This document shows, piece after piece, positions 1 to 8,213 of a DNA stretch of 10,939 bases; positions within the stretch are counted from its first letter, which is position 1; the number at the start of each line of letters is the position of its first letter. Location: NCBI GenBank assembly GCA_002360325.1, contig DEQG01000118.1:2545-13483 (forward strand), given 5' to 3'. The notes under the pieces were generated by a model. It saw only the letters and a list, made by a program, of their open reading frames with translations. It searched no databases and was not told the DNA's origin. The translations under genes and the position numbers were made by a program. The stretch comes from Salinicoccus sp. UBA3372 (lineage in GTDB: Bacteria > Bacillota > Bacilli > Staphylococcales > Salinicoccaceae).

Positions 1-698
1 CCGTGTGGGTGGTCGTTAGGGTTCATAACAGAACCACGTACCGTAGGGCGCTGACCTTTCCATCTGGAACGGCCTGCCTTACCAACGTTGATCAGTTCAT
101 GCTGTTCGTTGCCGACAGCACCGATTGTTGCACGGCAAGTCGCAAGAACCATTCTTACTTCACCGGATTTCAATCTTACCAATACGTATTTACCTTCTTT
201 ACCAAGTACCTGTGCACGTGCACCAGCTGAACGTACGAGCTGACCGCCGCGGCCAGGTTTCAACTCGATATTATGAATCATGGTACCTACCGGGATATCC
301 TGTAGCGCCATAGCGTTACCCGGCTTGATGTCAGCTTCAGGTCCGCTCATGATTTCTGTACCTACAGTAATTCCTTTTGGTGCCAGGATGTAACTCTTTT
401 CTCCGTCTGCATATTGAACCAGTGCAATATTCGCTGAACGGTTTGGATCATACTCAATCGTAGCAATCTTTCCAGGTACACCGTCTTTAATACGTTTGAA
501 ATCAATTACTCTGTATTGACGTTTATGTCCGCCGCCTTTATGGCGTACAGTCATTCTGCCCTGGTTGTTACGACCCGCTTTTCTCGGAAGCGGCTGTAAT
601 AATGACCGTTCCGGAGTTGTTGATGTGATTTCAGCATAGTCCGAACCAGTCATATTACGACGAGCATTCGTGGTTGGCTTATAATGTTTTATTGCCAT
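1..698 (-). CDS. rplB: 50S ribosomal protein L2, C-terminus cut by window edge
   Basis: L2 is a primary 23S rRNA-binding protein of the large subunit, needed for subunit association and for the peptidyl transferase region. Translating the minus strand from the ATG at 696-698 gives 232 uninterrupted codons beginning [18 protein letters not shown]. It contains the family landmarks [26 protein letters not shown] and, at the edge, [13 protein letters not shown]. The last carries the conserved histidine (about residue 230) of the L2 active loop. The family is about 275-280 residues, so roughly 45 C-terminal residues lie outside the window. No frameshift is seen. A strong AAGGAGGT (707-714) sits 8 nt before the start. 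It is the last S10-operon gene visible, 32 nt downstream of rplW. Confidence 0.97.
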   Translation of the reverse strand, partial: MAIKHYKPTTNARRNMTGSDYAEITSTTPERSLLQPLPRKAGRNNQGRMTVRHKGGGHKRQYRVIDFKRIKDGVPGKIATIEYDPNRSANIALVQYADGEKSYILAPKGITVGTEIMSGPEADIKPGNAMALQDIPVGTMIHNIELKPGRGGQLVRSAGARAQVLGKEGKYVLVRLKSGEVRMVLATCRATIGAVGNEQHELINVGKAGRSRWKGQRPTVRGSVMNPNDHPH

Positions 699-730
699 CT
701 CGTTTTACCTCCTTAATGGTATGACTCTGA

Positions 731-1003
731 TTAAAAGATTTCAATCGAGCCTTCTCTTAATGTCACGATCGCTTTTCTTCTTCTATTTGTATAACCTTCG
801 TAGCGACCCATACGTTTTTTCTTCGGTTTATAGTTCATAATGTTCACTTTTTCAACTGTTACATCGAAAATTTCTTCGATTGCTTTTTTGACTTGTGTCT
901 TGTTTGCTTTTACGTCCACGTCAAATGTGTACTTGTCCAACTGCATTAAGTCTGCTGAACGTTCAGTGATCACTGGACTTTTGATAATATCGCGAGCATC
1001 CAT
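731..1003 (-). CDS. rplW: 50S ribosomal protein L23
   Basis: L23 lies at the polypeptide exit tunnel and is the docking site for trigger factor and SRP. The 90-residue product matches the usual length and starts [20 protein letters not shown]. Glu14 in VITER aligns with the E. coli L23 glutamate (Glu18) used for trigger factor binding. The basic stretch KPKKKRMGR (about residues 59-67) is the rRNA-binding region. The ATG overlaps the rplD stop codon by one base (TAATG), which indicates translational coupling. A GAGGAGGTAC ribosome binding site (1011-1020) lies inside the end of rplD. Confidence 0.97.
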   Translation of the reverse strand: MDARDIIKSPVITERSADLMQLDKYTFDVDVKANKTQVKKAIEEIFDVTVEKVNIMNYKPKKKRMGRYEGYTNRRRKAIVTLREGSIEIF

Positions 1004-1623
1004 TACAGAAGTACCTCCTCTGCTTTAGTGATTGCACCTTCCGTGAAAATAACACGGTCTGCAGAAAGGATATCCAGGACATTAAGGTTTTCCGGAGTAA
1101 GTACCGTTACACCTTGCAAGTTGCGGGATGAAAGCTCTACGTTTACATTTTCATTCTCCAGAACAAGAAGAACTTTCTTATCTGCTTTAAGATTTGCTAA
1201 TACAGCCTGGAATTCTTTGGTTTTTGGTGCATCCAATGAGATGTTGTCCACTACTGTCAATACATCTTCATTAACTTTCGCCGATAGTGCTGAGCGAAGT
1301 GCCAAGCGGCGCATCTTCTTCGGCATCTTGTAAGAATAGCTTCTTGGTGTCGGTCCGAATACAATCCCGCCGCCTCTGTAGTGCGGTGCACGGATCGTAC
1401 CCTGGCGTGCGTTACCTGTACCTTTTTGTCTGAATGGTTTTTTCCCTCCACCACGAACTTCCGAGCGGTTTTTCACTGAGTGTGTACCACGACGAAGTGA
1501 TGCACGCTGCAGTTGAACAGCTTCGAATAATACGTGCTGGTTCGGTTCAATACCGAATATATCCTGGTTTAATTCCATAGAATTAACTTTTGATCCATCT
1601 TTAGATAAAACATCGATTGCCAT
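1003..1623 (-). CDS. rplD: 50S ribosomal protein L4
   Basis: L4 is an early-assembly 23S rRNA-binding protein whose extended loop reaches into the exit tunnel beside the macrolide site. The product has 206 residues, in line with staphylococcal L4 (about 207). Landmarks are [21 protein letters not shown] (about 24-44), the tunnel loop [12 protein letters not shown] (62-73), [14 protein letters not shown] (83-96) and [16 protein letters not shown] (about 99-114). In S. aureus the loop, as I remember it, reads KPWKQKGTGRAR, so this copy has Phe at 64 and Asn at 71. The start is ATG 1621-1623, preceded by GGGAGGA at about 1632-1638. In gammaproteobacteria L4 also represses its own operon through the S10 leader. 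Whether it does so here is unknown. Confidence 0.97.
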   Translation of the reverse strand: MAIDVLSKDGSKVNSMELNQDIFGIEPNQHVLFEAVQLQRASLRRGTHSVKNRSEVRGGGKKPFRQKGTGNARQGTIRAPHYRGGGIVFGPTPRSYSYKMPKKMRRLALRSALSAKVNEDVLTVVDNISLDAPKTKEFQAVLANLKADKKVLLVLENENVNVELSSRNLQGVTVLTPENLNVLDILSADRVIFTEGAITKAEEVLL

Positions 1624-1653
1624 GTGTTAAATCCTCCCTTCCTGATTTTTTAT

Positions 1654-2316
1654 TTATTTAACACTTTTTTTATTTGCTGTAGCAATTTTTACATAGCCTT
1701 TACGAGGGCCGGGCACGTTACCTTTGATCAGCAACACATTGCGCTCCTGGTCCACACGTACGATTTCCAGGTTTTGAAGAGTAATTGTCTTACCACCCAT
1801 ACGGCCTGGCAATTTTTTACCTTTGAAAACTCTTCCCGGATACGCAGCTGCTGCCATAGCACCAGGTGACCTGTGGAAATGGGAACCGTGGCTCATAGGG
1901 CCGCGTGACTGGTTGTGACGCTTGATTGCACCCTGAAATCCTTTACCTTTTGAAGTTCCCGTTATATCAACAAAGTCCCCTGCTTCAAATGTATCTGCAG
2001 TGACTTCTTGACCGATTTCGAATTCTTCAACATTCAAGTTTTTGAATTCACGAACGAAGCGCTTAGGGAGAGCTCCGGAAGCTTTAGCATGTCCTGCTTC
2101 CGCTTTGTTTGCATACTTATTGGATTTAGCACCTTCAAAGTATTCGCGTTTGTCGTCGAAACCGATTTGTACAGCGTTATAGCCGTCAGTTTCTTCAACT
2201 TTCTTCTGTACTACTACGTTACCTGCTGTTTCTACTACTGTTACTGGAATCAACTCTCCGTTTTCACCGAAAACTTGAGTCATCCCAACTTTTTTACCTA
2301 AGATTCCTTTGGTCAT
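1654..2316 (-). CDS. rplC: 50S ribosomal protein L3
   Basis: L3 initiates large-subunit assembly, and its central extension approaches the peptidyl transferase centre. The 220-residue product has the expected length for Bacilli and begins [20 protein letters not shown], the family's N-terminal signature. The central segment at about residues 125-167 ([42 protein letters not shown]) is the conserved extension, and the C-terminus is [23 protein letters not shown] (2324-2332) lies 7 nt before the ATG. It is separated from rpsJ by 24 nt and from rplD by 30 nt, so all are one transcript. Confidence 0.97.
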   Translation of the reverse strand: MTKGILGKKVGMTQVFGENGELIPVTVVETAGNVVVQKKVEETDGYNAVQIGFDDKREYFEGAKSNKYANKAEAGHAKASGALPKRFVREFKNLNVEEFEIGQEVTADTFEAGDFVDITGTSKGKGFQGAIKRHNQSRGPMSHGSHFHRSPGAMAAAAYPGRVFKGKKLPGRMGGKTITLQNLEIVRVDQERNVLLIKGNVPGPRKGYVKIATANKKSVK

Positions 2317-2340
2317 CGAAAGTCCACCTCCTGTTATAAA

Positions 2341-2842
<502 letters not shown>

Positions 2843-2848
2843 TTAGAT

Positions 2849-2877
2849 ATAATACACGAAAAGAGTGAGAAAATCAA
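2849..2877 (-). promoter_or_regulatory. Proximal sigma-A promoter (P1) of the S10 operon
   Basis: On the minus strand there is a -35 box TTGATT (2872-2877), a 17-bp spacer and a -10 box TATTAT (2849-2854). The predicted start is near 2842. The -35 box lies inside the inverted repeat at 2859-2907. Confidence 0.65.
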
Positions 2878-2907
2878 TAGATAAACTAAGATTTTTCCAC
2901 TCTTTTT
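2859..2907 (-). terminator. Long inverted repeat, probable pbuG terminator, overlapping P1
   Basis: The arms AAAAGAGTG (2859-2867) and CACTCTTTT (2898-2906) are perfect 9-bp complements. The stem continues inward as GATTTTC against GAAAAATC with single-base bulges, leaving a loop of about 14 nt. On the minus strand the descending arm ends in a TTTT run, so it can terminate transcripts leaving pbuG. On the plus strand it is followed by a T-rich tract, but no gene feeds it from that side. The A/T-rich tails make it look bidirectional. Confidence 0.55.
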
Positions 2908-2932
2908 GCTTTTGGTTTTTTCGGACCCTATC

Positions 2933-2961
2933 ATTATACGATGTTCAGTTACTTATTACAA
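2933..2961 (-). promoter_or_regulatory. Distal sigma-A promoter (P2) upstream of rpsJ
   Basis: On the minus strand there is a -35 box TTGTAA (2956-2961), a 17-bp spacer and a perfect TATAAT (2933-2938), starting 4 nt after the pbuG stop codon. A transcript from here would have to pass the hairpin at 2859-2907 before reaching rpsJ. Confidence 0.55.
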
Positions 2962-2964
2962 TGA

Positions 2965-4299
2965 TCATTCCGATACAAACATGAAATAAAGTATGAAAAT
3001 GACGAACAGCCAGTACATCATCGGATGAATTTCTTTACGGCGTCCTGCCATGATCATCGTCACCGGATAAAATATGAATCCTACAGCTATCCCCGTCGCT
3101 ATACTGTATGACAGCGGCATCATGAACACCGTCAAAAAGGCCGGTACCGCTATTTCAAACTGGTTGAACGGTATCTTGGTCAAGTTTGAAGCCATCAGCG
3201 CCCCGACTATGATGAGTGCCGGTGCGGTCACTTCCGACGTAAACGTGACAAGCAGCGGCGAGAAGAATATTGCTGACAGAAACAGCAGTGCCGTTACGAT
3301 ACTCGCAAATCCGGTTCGCGCTCCGGCGGCGACCCCGGCTGTGGATTCGACATAGGACGTCGTTGTCGACGTTCCAAGGATTGAACCAGAGATTGTCGCT
3401 ACAGCGTCAGAAAGCAATGCACGGTTTGCGCGAGGCAGTTTATTATCTTTGATGAAGTTCGCCTGGGAGGCAACGCCAACCAGAGTACCTGCTGTGTCAA
3501 AAAAGTCAACAAACAGGAAAGTCAGCACTACAATCAGGAATTGTGTATTAAACAACTGGGAAGGTTCTGAAAATGCCTCAAATGCGGCACCGAATGTCGG
3601 TTCTATGCTGGGAACCGCACTGACTATACCTCCCGGCATCGGCACGAGGTTCAATACTACCCCGGCAAGAGCCGTTACAATCATCCCTATGAATATTGCT
3701 CCCGGAGTTTTCTTGGCCATTAATATCACTGTCACCAGCAATCCGAACGCCGCCAGCAGCACACCTGAATCATGTACCGGTCCGAGACTCACAAGCGTCG
3801 CTTCATCCGGTGCGATGATTCCGGCACCCTGCAGGCCTACAAAGGTGATGAAAAATCCGATTCCGGCACTGACGGCCATCTTCATTTCCATAGGTATGGA
3901 ATTTATTATGTACTCACGCAAGCCTGAAACTGTTAAGACGACAAAGATTATCCCGGAGAATAAAACTCCCGTCAATGCAGTCTGCCAAGGTATGCCCATC
4001 GTCAGAACGACACTGAAGGCGAAGAAAGCATTCAGACCCATGCCCGGGGCAAGAGCTATCGGATATCTTGCAAAAATACCCATGATCAGTGTCCCGACAA
4101 AAGCAGCAAGTGCCGTCGCCACGAAGACTGCATTCATATCCATCTTCATTTCATCAGGTACGCCATCTATCCCTTGAAGAGATAGCATGGAAGGATTGAC
4201 TGCGAGTATATATGCCATTGAAAGGAACGTCGTTAAACCACCGATGATCTCCCGCCGGTAATTGGTATCGTGTCCTTCGAAATCAAAATATTTTTTCAT
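2965..4299 (-). CDS. pbuG: NCS2/AzgA-type guanine/hypoxanthine permease
   Basis: The product is a cytoplasmic-membrane purine importer, probably a proton symporter for guanine and hypoxanthine feeding purine salvage. Its 444 residues match the AzgA/PbuG subfamily length. Seen in order: an N-terminus close to B. subtilis PbuG (YRREIIGGLTTFLSMAYIL, about 14-32), PIALAPGMGLNAFFAFSVVL (80-99), FVDFFDTAGTLVG (263-275, the family's helix-8 region), the substrate-binding loop LGTSTTTSYVES (308-319), and about 12-14 hydrophobic helices ending in FVIFILYFMFVSE. The ATG has GGAGAAGTG (4302-4310) just upstream. It follows the YczE-like gene by 57 nt in the same direction. No purine riboswitch fits in that gap, so xpt/pbuG-type control is not seen here. 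Substrate choice within the family is inferred. Confidence 0.9.
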   Translation of the reverse strand: MKKYFDFEGHDTNYRREIIGGLTTFLSMAYILAVNPSMLSLQGIDGVPDEMKMDMNAVFVATALAAFVGTLIMGIFARYPIALAPGMGLNAFFAFSVVLTMGIPWQTALTGVLFSGIIFVVLTVSGLREYIINSIPMEMKMAVSAGIGFFITFVGLQGAGIIAPDEATLVSLGPVHDSGVLLAAFGLLVTVILMAKKTPGAIFIGMIVTALAGVVLNLVPMPGGIVSAVPSIEPTFGAAFEAFSEPSQLFNTQFLIVVLTFLFVDFFDTAGTLVGVASQANFIKDNKLPRANRALLSDAVATISGSILGTSTTTSYVESTAGVAAGARTGFASIVTALLFLSAIFFSPLLVTFTSEVTAPALIIVGALMASNLTKIPFNQFEIAVPAFLTVFMMPLSYSIATGIAVGFIFYPVTMIMAGRRKEIHPMMYWLFVIFILYFMFVSE

Positions 4300-4325
4300 T
4301 TCACTTCTCCGTTCTTTATTTTCCC

Positions 4326-4353
4326 TATATATAATAGGAAGTTTTCAAATCAA
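4326..4353 (-). promoter_or_regulatory. Candidate promoter of pbuG
   Basis: The minus strand has TTGATT (4348-4353), a 16-bp spacer and TATATA (4326-4331). The -10 region falls inside an imperfect palindrome, CCTAT-5 nt-ATAGG (4324-4338). The -35 box starts 4 nt after the preceding stop codon. Because no terminator lies between the two genes, read-through from the upstream gene is also possible. Confidence 0.4.
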
Positions 4354-4356
4354 TTA

Positions 4357-4995
4357 TTATATAACTTTGATTATATCCGGATCTTCATGACCGATGAATT
4401 TGACGAGCATACGGCGGGTATGCGGCAGGAACTTCTCTATGAGTCTGCCGAGAAGAAAGACGATGATGATTGTACCAATGAACACCGGTCCGCCGAGAAG
4501 AAATCCTGCGAGCAATGCGAAAATCTCCATCAGATTCCGTGCACTCGATAATTTCAAATTGAACTTTTCAACGAAAAACAACATCAGTGTATCGCGCGGG
4601 CCGGCGCCCAGATTAGGTGTAATATAAAATGCTATGCCGAAAGCCATGACGAACAGCCCTACTGTAAATATCAGTATGTGCATTATCCAGCCATCCACAT
4701 CCGGAAGTAAAAAGTTAAAAACATCTATAAAAATACCGATTGTAAACATGTTTATATATACGCCCAGTTTAGGCAGCCGTTTTAATGCGACAGCAGTGAA
4801 TATAACAATAATCGCACCAACTATGATCGCCCATGAACCGATTGTAAGCCCGAATGTCTGCCATAAGCCGTAATGCAAAACATCCCAGGGTGCCAGACCG
4901 AGCAGACGGCCTTTTATGGTGAGCGTTACGCCGAAGGATAAAATAATCATACCTGCGATGAAAAATATCCAACGTTTTAATATTGAATTTCGCAA
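4357..4995 (-). CDS. YczE/YyaS/YitT-family integral membrane protein
   Basis: This is a membrane protein of unknown function with 212 residues and about five or six hydrophobic segments. It has the YczE-type repeat: GLAPWDVLHYGL (33-44) and again NLGAGPRDTLM (128-138), both of the G-x-x-P/G-x-D-x-L form after a helix, suggesting an internal duplication. The start is TTG (4993-4995). TGA is the codon immediately before it in frame, and AGGAGG (5003-5008) is 7 nt upstream, so no longer start is possible. YczE of B. subtilis has been linked to production of a secreted lipopeptide, but family members have no agreed biochemical role. I do not assign one. It may be co-transcribed with pbuG. Confidence 0.8.
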   Translation of the reverse strand: MRNSILKRWIFFIAGMIILSFGVTLTIKGRLLGLAPWDVLHYGLWQTFGLTIGSWAIIVGAIIVIFTAVALKRLPKLGVYINMFTIGIFIDVFNFLLPDVDGWIMHILIFTVGLFVMAFGIAFYITPNLGAGPRDTLMLFFVEKFNLKLSSARNLMEIFALLAGFLLGGPVFIGTIIIVFLLGRLIEKFLPHTRRMLVKFIGHEDPDIIKVI

Positions 4996-5024
4996 TCAGC
5001 TTCCTCCTATCTACATATAGATAT

Positions 5025-5053
5025 ATTTTATAGCTGTCCACTTGAAATAACAA
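5025..5053 (-). promoter_or_regulatory. Sigma-A promoter of the YczE-like gene
   Basis: On the minus strand there is TTGTTA (5048-5053), a 17-bp spacer and TAAAAT (5025-5030). The predicted start is near 5018, giving a 5' leader of about 22 nt with the AGGAGG site inside it. Confidence 0.5.
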
Positions 5054-5104
5054 TAGAGAAATCAAAGTGATGGACCGGATATGATGATAAAGCCTTTTCA
5101 TAAT

Positions 5105-5130
5105 GTTTGAAATTATATTTTATGAGGTAA
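5105..5130 (+). promoter_or_regulatory. Sigma-B-like promoter of the PepSY lipoprotein gene
   Basis: GTTTGA (5105-5110), a 14-bp spacer and AGGTAA (5125-5130) resemble the staphylococcal/Bacillus sigma-B pattern GTTTAA-N12-15-GGGTAT, with five of six and four of six positions matching. No convincing sigma-A -35/-10 pair is present between 5060 and 5165. The predicted leader is about 45 nt. This fits a general-stress or osmotic-stress regulon, by inference only. Confidence 0.35.
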
Positions 5131-5180
5131 ATAACTAATGATTAACTTAATAAATGTATTATAAGAGGGAGCTGTATGTT

Positions 5181-5966
5181 ATGAAGGATCACAAATACAA
5201 ATTAGCCACACTGGTTTTATCCACAGGTCTGCTGCTGGGAGCGTGTGGCGGTGATGATACTGCAGAGGCACCCGAAGAGCAGTCAGATGATACAACGGTA
5301 GAAGAAACTGAAGATACAACTTCGACGGAAGAAGGTACAGAAAGCACTGAAGAAACACCTGACGATACTTCGGAAGAAGAAACTTCAGGTGATGCTGCAG
5401 ATTCAGAAGGATCGGTTGAAGATAACTCGTCAGATGGAACAGGCGGCTCTGATGATGGTGAAACAGATTCAGCTGAAGATGACAGCGGTTCTGCTGATGA
5501 AAGCAGCGAATCCACTGACAGCACAGGTGTTGCAGTACTTGATCAGCTTGGATCCACACCTGAAGATGCCGTTTCAGCAGCACAGGAAAACTTTGACGGT
5601 GAACTTGTAGAACTGGAATTGGATGAAGATAACAACGAATGGGTTTATAAAGTCAATCTTGAAAATGATACCGAGGAATATGAAGCAGAACTTTCTGCAG
5701 AAGATTTATCAGTATTAAATGAAGAGACAGAAACAGATGAAGATAACAATACTGAAGACCAGTTCAGTTACGGAGATGCTATTCCGCATGATGAAGCAGT
5801 TCAAACCGCATTGGATGAAGCCGGCGGAGAGCTGGCCGGCTGGACATTGGATAAAGATGACGGTCAGCTTGAATACGAGGTTGAAGTGACCAATGCCGAT
5901 AATGGTGACGACACCGATGTGACCATCAACGCAGAATCCGGTGAAGTCATTGAAGTGGACAATTAA
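5181..5966 (+). CDS. Acidic lipoprotein with tandem PepSY-like domains
   Basis: This is a predicted cell-surface lipoprotein of 261 residues. The start ATG at 5181 is preceded by AGAGGGAG (5164-5171) at a normal spacing. An upstream in-frame ATG at 5154 has no ribosome binding site and would spoil the signal peptide. Residues 1-21 are a lipoprotein signal peptide (KDHKYK, then a hydrophobic core) with lipobox LGAC, Cys22 being the lipidated residue. Residues 23-115 are a linker made almost only of D, E, S, T, G and A: 38 of 93 are acidic and none is K, R, H or aromatic. Two PepSY-like units follow, at about 121-180 (STPEDAVSAA ... WVYKVNLEN) and 200-261 (IPHDEAVQTALDEAGG ... ESGEVIEVDN). PepSY domains are often thought to inhibit proteases or help assembly at the cell surface. 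The role here is unknown. Confidence 0.85.
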   Translation: MKDHKYKLATLVLSTGLLLGACGGDDTAEAPEEQSDDTTVEETEDTTSTEEGTESTEETPDDTSEEETSGDAADSEGSVEDNSSDGTGGSDDGETDSAEDDSGSADESSESTDSTGVAVLDQLGSTPEDAVSAAQENFDGELVELELDEDNNEWVYKVNLENDTEEYEAELSAEDLSVLNEETETDEDNNTEDQFSYGDAIPHDEAVQTALDEAGGELAGWTLDKDDGQLEYEVEVTNADNGDDTDVTINAESGEVIEVDN

Positions 5967-5977
5967 GTTACAAAGTG

Positions 5978-6014
5978 AAAAAGCCTGAACAGGAAATCCT
6001 GTTCAGGCTTTTTT
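5978..6014. terminator. Strong bidirectional Rho-independent terminator
   Basis: A perfect 16-bp stem (arms 5978-5993 and 5998-6013) closes an AAAT loop and is flanked by A5 on the left and T6 on the right. The GC core is GCCTGAACAGG. It serves the lipoprotein gene on the plus strand and ehuA on the minus strand. The ehuA stop codon (6013-6015) lies in its tail. Confidence 0.95.
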
Positions 6015-6780
6015 AATCTCTGAATCTTCTTAAGAAGTCCTGCAGCCTTGGATTGTCGGAAGTGTTGATTACTTCATCAGCCGAACCTGATTCAGCAATC
6101 ACTCCCTCATCCAAGAATAAAACCCTATCTGCAATCTCTAATGCAAAATCCATTTCGTGTGTGACGAGGACCATTGCCATCTCATCATTCTCCGCAAGGT
6201 CTCTGATAACCTCGAGCACTTCACCTACAAGCTCAGGGTCAAGTGCAGAGGTGACTTCATCAAACAACATGATCTTCGGCTTCATAACCAAAGCTCTCGC
6301 CATAGCCACACGTTGCTTTTGTCCGCCGGACAAGTTCGAAGGATAAGCATCATATTTATCTCCTAATCCCACACGATCCAGCATCTGTTTTGCTTCCTCA
6401 CGCGCTTCTTCTTTTTTCTTTTTCTTAACTTTTATGAGCGGCATTGCACAATTGTCCAGAATGGTTTTATGGGGAAACAGATTGAAGTGCTGGAAAACCA
6501 TGCCGATATCCTTTCTCACTTCGGCAAGATGTTTTTCTTTGGCCGGCACTGATTTACCGCCCTTCTCCATTTTCCATAAATTTTTACCCGCTACATAAAT
6601 ATCGCCTTTCGTCGGCTCTTCGAGAGTCATCAGCAATCGGATAATCGTTGTTTTACCGGAGCCGCTCGGTCCGATGACCGCAATTTTTTCACTTGGACGG
6701 ATATCTAAATTTATCCCTTTTAAAACATGTGTATCACCAAAAGATTTATGAACATCTTTATACTGTACTATCGGTTCCAT
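6013..6780 (-). CDS. ehuA: Ectoine/hydroxyectoine-type ABC importer, ATP-binding subunit
   Basis: This is the cytoplasmic ATPase that drives uptake by the EhuBCD-type importer, within the GlnQ/HisP polar-amino-acid branch. The 255 residues carry all nucleotide-binding motifs: Walker A GPSGSGKTT (37-45), Q-loop Gln97 in MVFQHFNLF, signature LSGGQ (150-154), Walker B IMLFDE (170-175), D-loop SALD (178-181) and H-loop His208. Between Walker A and the Q-loop it has the extra segment with VPAKEKHL (78-85), which I associate with EhuA rather than plain GlnQ. A lysine run (about 117-123) lies in the helical domain. The ATG overlaps the ehuD stop by one base (TAATG), so translation is coupled. The bidirectional terminator follows at once. 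A related polar-amino-acid transporter is the alternative. Confidence 0.8.
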   Translation of the reverse strand: MEPIVQYKDVHKSFGDTHVLKGINLDIRPSEKIAVIGPSGSGKTTIIRLLMTLEEPTKGDIYVAGKNLWKMEKGGKSVPAKEKHLAEVRKDIGMVFQHFNLFPHKTILDNCAMPLIKVKKKKKEEAREEAKQMLDRVGLGDKYDAYPSNLSGGQKQRVAMARALVMKPKIMLFDEVTSALDPELVGEVLEVIRDLAENDEMAMVLVTHEMDFALEIADRVLFLDEGVIAESGSADEVINTSDNPRLQDFLRRFRD

Positions 6781-7481
6781 TATTCGGTCACCTTCACTTT
6801 CATACTCTTTTTGTCAAAGCGGCGGTTCATCTTATTCTCCAGCATTCTGACAAGCAGTGCTGACGGATAACTTAGTACTAAGAATAGAATCGCCACAATA
6901 GTCAATGGTTCAATATACGACCATGTCTGAGCACCGTAACTGCGTGCAATACTCAGTATGCCGACCACACCGATTGTCGCTGCAAGCGGTACTTCCTTGA
7001 ACAGAATGATCAGATAGTTACCAAGCATCGGAATCGTCGGCGGCAGCGCCTGTGGAAGTACGATATTGAACCACTTGTCCTTCAATGAGAAGTTAAGTGC
7101 AGTCGCTGCTTCCCACTGCCCTTTATCCACACTGTCGATACCGGAGCGGTATACTTCACTGACATATGTTGAAAAATGTATACCGAGTGCGAGCATCGCT
7201 GCTATGAATGGTGTAAACGAAGTACCGACATAAGGCACCATCGGCCAAGCATAATACAGAAAGAATATTTGCACAAGCGGCGGCGTCGATCTAATGAATT
7301 CCCTGATCCAGTAAACGATGAAATTAAAAGCTTTGATAGGCGTAGATTCCAATATCAGCCATATAAAGCCGGCCACCAGGGCAAGAGCGAAACTCGTGAC
7401 TGTCAAACCCAGAGTTATATTGATTCCCGTAATAACTATCGGGAATGCATCGGCAAATGTTTCCCAACTCCAATAGCTCAT
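6780..7481 (-). CDS. ehuD: Ectoine-type ABC importer, permease subunit (EhuD-like)
   Basis: This is one of two membrane subunits that form the translocation path. It has 233 residues, typical for HisM/GlnP-type permeases, with about five hydrophobic segments. Conserved features are IREFIRSTPPLVQIFFLYY (59-77) and the EAA loop, which starts EAATALNFS (124-132) and runs through VLPQALPPTIP (141-151). This loop docks onto EhuA. The C-terminus is basic (NRRFDKKSMKVK). The start ATG overlaps the ehuC stop by one base (TGATG), and GGGGTGG lies just upstream inside ehuC. The EhuD label, rather than EhuC, follows from gene order and from similarity of the partner to EhuC. Confidence 0.75.
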   Translation of the reverse strand: MSYWSWETFADAFPIVITGINITLGLTVTSFALALVAGFIWLILESTPIKAFNFIVYWIREFIRSTPPLVQIFFLYYAWPMVPYVGTSFTPFIAAMLALGIHFSTYVSEVYRSGIDSVDKGQWEAATALNFSLKDKWFNIVLPQALPPTIPMLGNYLIILFKEVPLAATIGVVGILSIARSYGAQTWSYIEPLTIVAILFLVLSYPSALLVRMLENKMNRRFDKKSMKVKVTE

Positions 7482-8143
7482 CAGCTCGCCACCCCTTTCC
7501 TCGCAATTTTTTCACCTTTCTTGGACAGCCAGATGAGAGGCAGTGCAATGATGAAGTACATCATCAGCACCATCAGGTAAGCCAGCGGCCCTTCTGAGAG
7601 ATTTGTCGAACGGTAAATGTCACCGTAATACAATATGTCTGTCAGACCGATCAGAGAGACGAGTGCCGTCCCCTTAAGTATCTGAATCGAGTAGTTCCCG
7701 AATTCAGGAAGCATCAGTCTTAATGCCTGCGGCAGAATGATTTCACGCATTCTCTGAAAACGGCTCAAGTTCAAAGCAATACCCGCTTCGGTCTGTCCTT
7801 TGTCCACAGAAACAACCGACGTTCTCACAACTTCGGACATATATGCTCCGTAGTTCAGTGCAACCGCAATCACACCTACCCACCAGTTGCTTCCAAGGTT
7901 GATATTAAACAGCATCGGCACCGCATAATATAACCAGAAAAGCTGGACAATCAATGATGTCCCTCTAAAAATCTCTACGTAAAAAGCAGTGAATCCCCGG
8001 ATAAGAATATTACCCGATAATCTGGATAGACCGGCAACAAAAGCAATAGCAAAAGAAATCGCTGTTGCGGTGAGAAAAATACTGATTGTAGTACCTAACC
8101 CCTGCGATAAGTAGCTTAGGATGTTTAACCCCGTATCAAACAT
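7481..8143 (-). CDS. ehuC: Ectoine-type ABC importer, permease subunit (EhuC-like)
   Basis: This is the second membrane subunit, partner of EhuD, with 220 residues and about five hydrophobic segments. Conserved features are VEIFRGTSLIVQLFWLYYA (56-74), typical of EhuC, and a diverged EAA loop TEAGIALNLS (118-127) leading to ILPQALRLMLPEFGN (136-150). In the loop the third position is Gly, the common EAxG variant of this class. AAAGGAGTG (8149-8157) precedes the ATG. A terminator-like hairpin separates it from ehuB, so its own level is probably set by read-through from the ehuB promoter. No independent promoter is visible in the 70-nt gap. Confidence 0.77.
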   Translation of the reverse strand: MFDTGLNILSYLSQGLGTTISIFLTATAISFAIAFVAGLSRLSGNILIRGFTAFYVEIFRGTSLIVQLFWLYYAVPMLFNINLGSNWWVGVIAVALNYGAYMSEVVRTSVVSVDKGQTEAGIALNLSRFQRMREIILPQALRLMLPEFGNYSIQILKGTALVSLIGLTDILYYGDIYRSTNLSEGPLAYLMVLMMYFIIALPLIWLSKKGEKIARKGVAS

Positions 8144-8168
8144 CGACTCACTCCTTTAAAAATCAGAT

Positions 8169-8204
8169 AAAAAGGTCCAGATCTTCCACCGGAATCACTG
8201 GACC
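8169..8204 (-). terminator. Intra-operon attenuating terminator between ehuB and ehuC
   Basis: On the minus strand, GGTCCAG (8198-8204) pairs with CTGGACC (8174-8180). A second TTCC/GGAA stem with a GGT loop sits inside, across a 3x3 internal loop, and TTTTT (8169-8173) follows. It is positioned to end most transcripts after the binding-protein gene while letting some continue into ehuCDA. Confidence 0.75.
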
Positions 8205-8213
8205 AGATAACTA

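Noticed and set aside
3449..4177. A 242-codon open frame on the plus strand inside pbuG
   Set aside because: It is antisense to a clearly recognised permease. Its product lacks a ribosome binding site and a coherent fold pattern, and it reflects codon bias of the real gene.
4300..4356. Purine riboswitch upstream of the guanine/hypoxanthine permease
   Set aside because: The gap is only 57 nt and shows none of the three-way junction or terminator elements of that riboswitch class.
5154..5180. Earlier in-frame ATG for the PepSY lipoprotein
   Set aside because: There is no ribosome binding site before it, the real one (5164-5171) lies downstream, and the extra nine residues would disrupt a normal lipoprotein signal peptide.
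5179..5583. Long open frames opposite the acidic linker of the lipoprotein
   Set aside because: They result from the Asp/Glu/Ser/Thr-rich low-complexity coding on the other strand. The products are repetitive and have no start signal.
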